Below the pieces are notes generated by a model. It was not told the DNA's origin and did no database searches. It was given only the letters and a program-made list of their open reading frames with translations. A DNA stretch of 10,064 nucleotides from Auxenochlorella pyrenoidosa (lineage: Eukaryota; Chlorophyta; Trebouxiophyceae; Chlorellales; Chlorellaceae): assembly GCA_001430745.1 (NCBI GenBank), contig KQ482063.1, positions 1,003,109 through 1,013,172 on the forward strand. The letters are read 5' to 3'. Made by a program: the position numbers and the translations under genes. Positions 8,630 through 10,064 of this stretch are shown here, in pieces (position 1 is the first letter of the stretch; every line of letters begins with the position of its first letter).

Positions 8630-10064
8630 ATGGCCGAAAGCAGCTCCAGGGCAATGTTGCTCGTGGCTGCGACGTCGGCAGCGGCGGGCGCACTGCTAAC
8701 GTGTCTGTTGCAGCAGAGAAGAGCACACATGCACCGGAGAGAAGCATCGGAAGCGCCGGCAGTTGAGGGCGGACATGCCGCTTTGAACGGGGAGCTCGCT
8801 TCCGAGCATCCCAGCGATCCCTACGATCCCGCTCCGCGTCAGGGGTAAGCTGGAAGCGGCGATGGTGTCATGCACGCTGTCGAGCAATTCGCTGCCGCTG
8901 CCTGCTGCCACTCTGCCGCTGCTGCCGCTTCTGCCTGCCCATCACGCTCCTTGTTCCCTCACCGACCCGCAGCTACCTGTCTTGGGACGATTACTTCATG
9001 GCGGTGGCCTTCCTGAGCGCCCAGCGCTCAAAGGACCCAAACAAGCAGGCGAGCTGGGTGGCGCCTGAGGCTGCGCAGCAGTGGAAGCCTGCGCAGAACC
9101 CAGCAGCCTTTGAGCGGTGTTTGAGTGCGGAAGTCCAGCAGCGCATTCTGTCCTGAGACCACCAGAGTTGCAGGGTAGCAGTTCTGTAGCAAGCATCAGC
9201 GCCATGCCGATCTGCGCACCCTTGTCGCAAGCTGTTGGTCGTGCACGCAGTCAACGCCGCCTGCCGGCCCTGCCGATGCTCACAGGTGGGCGCCTGCATC
9301 GTGGACCAGAACAACGTCATCTGCGGCATCGGCTACAACGGCTTCCCCCGTGGCTGCGCAGATAGTGAGGTGTGCTCGCCAGGACGCCCGCCCGCCTGCC
9401 CGCCCATCCCCACGCCTGCCGACTGCTGCTCGCTGGCCTGTGCGGCAGTCGCTCCACGCACGACTCCACTGCTGGCTGCTGCCTGGGTCACTGGCATGTC
9501 ATCACGCTGCCCACCCAGCCGCTGTGCTGCGCTTTGCCACGCTTTGCTGCGCAGCTGCCTTGGGCCAAGAAGTCGCGGCGGGGCGACCCCCTGGACACCA
9601 AATACCCCTACGTGTGCCACGCCGAGATGAACGCCATACTCAACAAGAATGGCGCCTCGGGTGGGGTGGGGGGGTGGGGTGGGGGCTGCCCTGCAGGGAT
9701 AGGCGCAGCGACGTGACAGCTGCCGCGTGCCCCCAACCTTCCTGCCTGGCAGCGTGAACGGCCTCACCCTTCAGCTGCGCAGAGCCCGTCTCGCTGCCAT
9801 GCCCACCCGTACCTCTTGTGGATGGCTCCCAGGGGGCGCAGCAGCATGCGGCGCCGCCCTGGGCACGGGCTGCTGCCAGCCAGCTGATGGCCGGCGGGTT
9901 GCCCCCCCTGCTTTGCCTCCATCCATGCAGTGGCAGGCGCCAGGGTGTACGTCACTATGTTCCCCTGCAACGAGTGCGCCAAGCTCATGATCCAGGTGGG
10001 GCGGCGGGGCCGGCTGCTGCGCAGGCGGGGCAGGCGGCAGCTGGAACTTCCGGAGCAGCCGGGC
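8630..10064 (+). CDS. DCTD: Deoxycytidylate (dCMP) deaminase, five exons, truncated by window end
   Basis: This enzyme deaminates dCMP to dUMP, the thymidylate synthase substrate. The inferred exons are 8630-8844, 8973-9048, 9286-9369, 9555-9660 and 9931-9995 (182 residues). A GT donor at 9996 shows that the gene continues beyond the window. The zinc-dependent cytidine/deoxycytidylate deaminase motifs are clear: CHAE (146-149, zinc ligand H147 and catalytic E149) and PCNEC (172-176, zinc ligands C173 and C176). GYNGFPRGC (113-121) matches the GYNG segment tied to dCTP/dTTP allosteric control in this family. The domain starts at YLSWDDYF (73-80), so residues 1-72 are an extra N-terminal part: a hydrophobic stretch at about 9-26, then Arg/His-rich and acidic linker sequence. 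This could be a membrane anchor or organelle-targeting sequence. The start is the first ATG of the open exon; a shorter start elsewhere is possible. Intron 2 (9049-9285) has a GC donor. Confidence 0.92.
9049..9285 (+). other. GC-AG intron 2 of the dCMP deaminase gene
   Basis: The exon ends AACAAGCAG and is followed by GCGAGC; the acceptor CTCACAG ends at 9285. Splicing here gives SKDPNKQ-VGACIV, matching the conserved RSKDPxxQVGAC segment of dCMP deaminases with no gap. The nearest in-phase GT (TGG/GTGGCG, nine bases later) would insert Ala-Ser-Trp into this conserved stretch. Of the four GC-donor calls this is the best supported. Confidence 0.8.
9659..9685 (+). repeat. G-run cluster overlapping a 5' splice site, possible G-quadruplex
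   Basis: Five G tracts of 3-7 bases (9659-9661, 9663-9666, 9668-9674, 9676-9679 and 9681-9685) are separated by single T residues on the sense strand. The donor of dCMP deaminase intron 4 (exon ends 9660, GT at 9661) lies inside the first tract. One-base loops make this a strong G-quadruplex pattern. Confidence 0.8.

Overview
This window looks like nuclear DNA from a GC-rich green alga, most likely a trebouxiophyte of the Chlorella/Micractinium/Coccomyxa type. It is very GC-rich. Its genes are cut into many short exons by introns of about 130-365 nt, with strong (C/T)GCAG acceptors. One gene encodes a plant-type PH-START-DUF1336 protein. The lineage call is inference. No bacterial operon, phage, transposon, CRISPR array, tRNA or rRNA was seen.

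Three protein-coding genes can be reconstructed by joining exons. (1) Minus strand, 261-1674: a five-exon gene for a 247-residue protein of unknown function, with an N-terminus resembling a mitochondrial presequence. (2) Plus strand, 2286-8054: a 17-exon gene for an 809-residue EDR2-like protein (PH domain, START lipid-binding domain, then the EDR2 C-terminal/DUF1336 domain). (3) Plus strand, 8630 to beyond the window end: the first five exons (182 residues) of a deoxycytidylate (dCMP) deaminase with an unusual hydrophobic N-terminal extension. Genes 1 and 2 are divergent, with 611 bp between their start codons. Genes 2 and 3 are tandem, with 575 bp between stop and start. The three products belong to unrelated processes: an unknown probably mitochondrial role, phosphoinositide/lipid-linked signalling, and dUMP/dTTP supply. 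I see no evidence that they work as one system.

The most notable features are at the splicing level. Four of the 24 inferred complete introns appear to use GC instead of GT donors. The call is strongest in the dCMP deaminase, where the flanking protein sequence is conserved across the junction. One EDR2-like intron has an approximately 46-bp tandem duplication that copied its own acceptor region, leaving an upstream copy without the AG. Two introns carry dense sense-strand G-runs, one starting exactly at the 5' splice site. All exon boundaries come from reading frame, splice consensus and remembered family resemblance. No transcript data were available.
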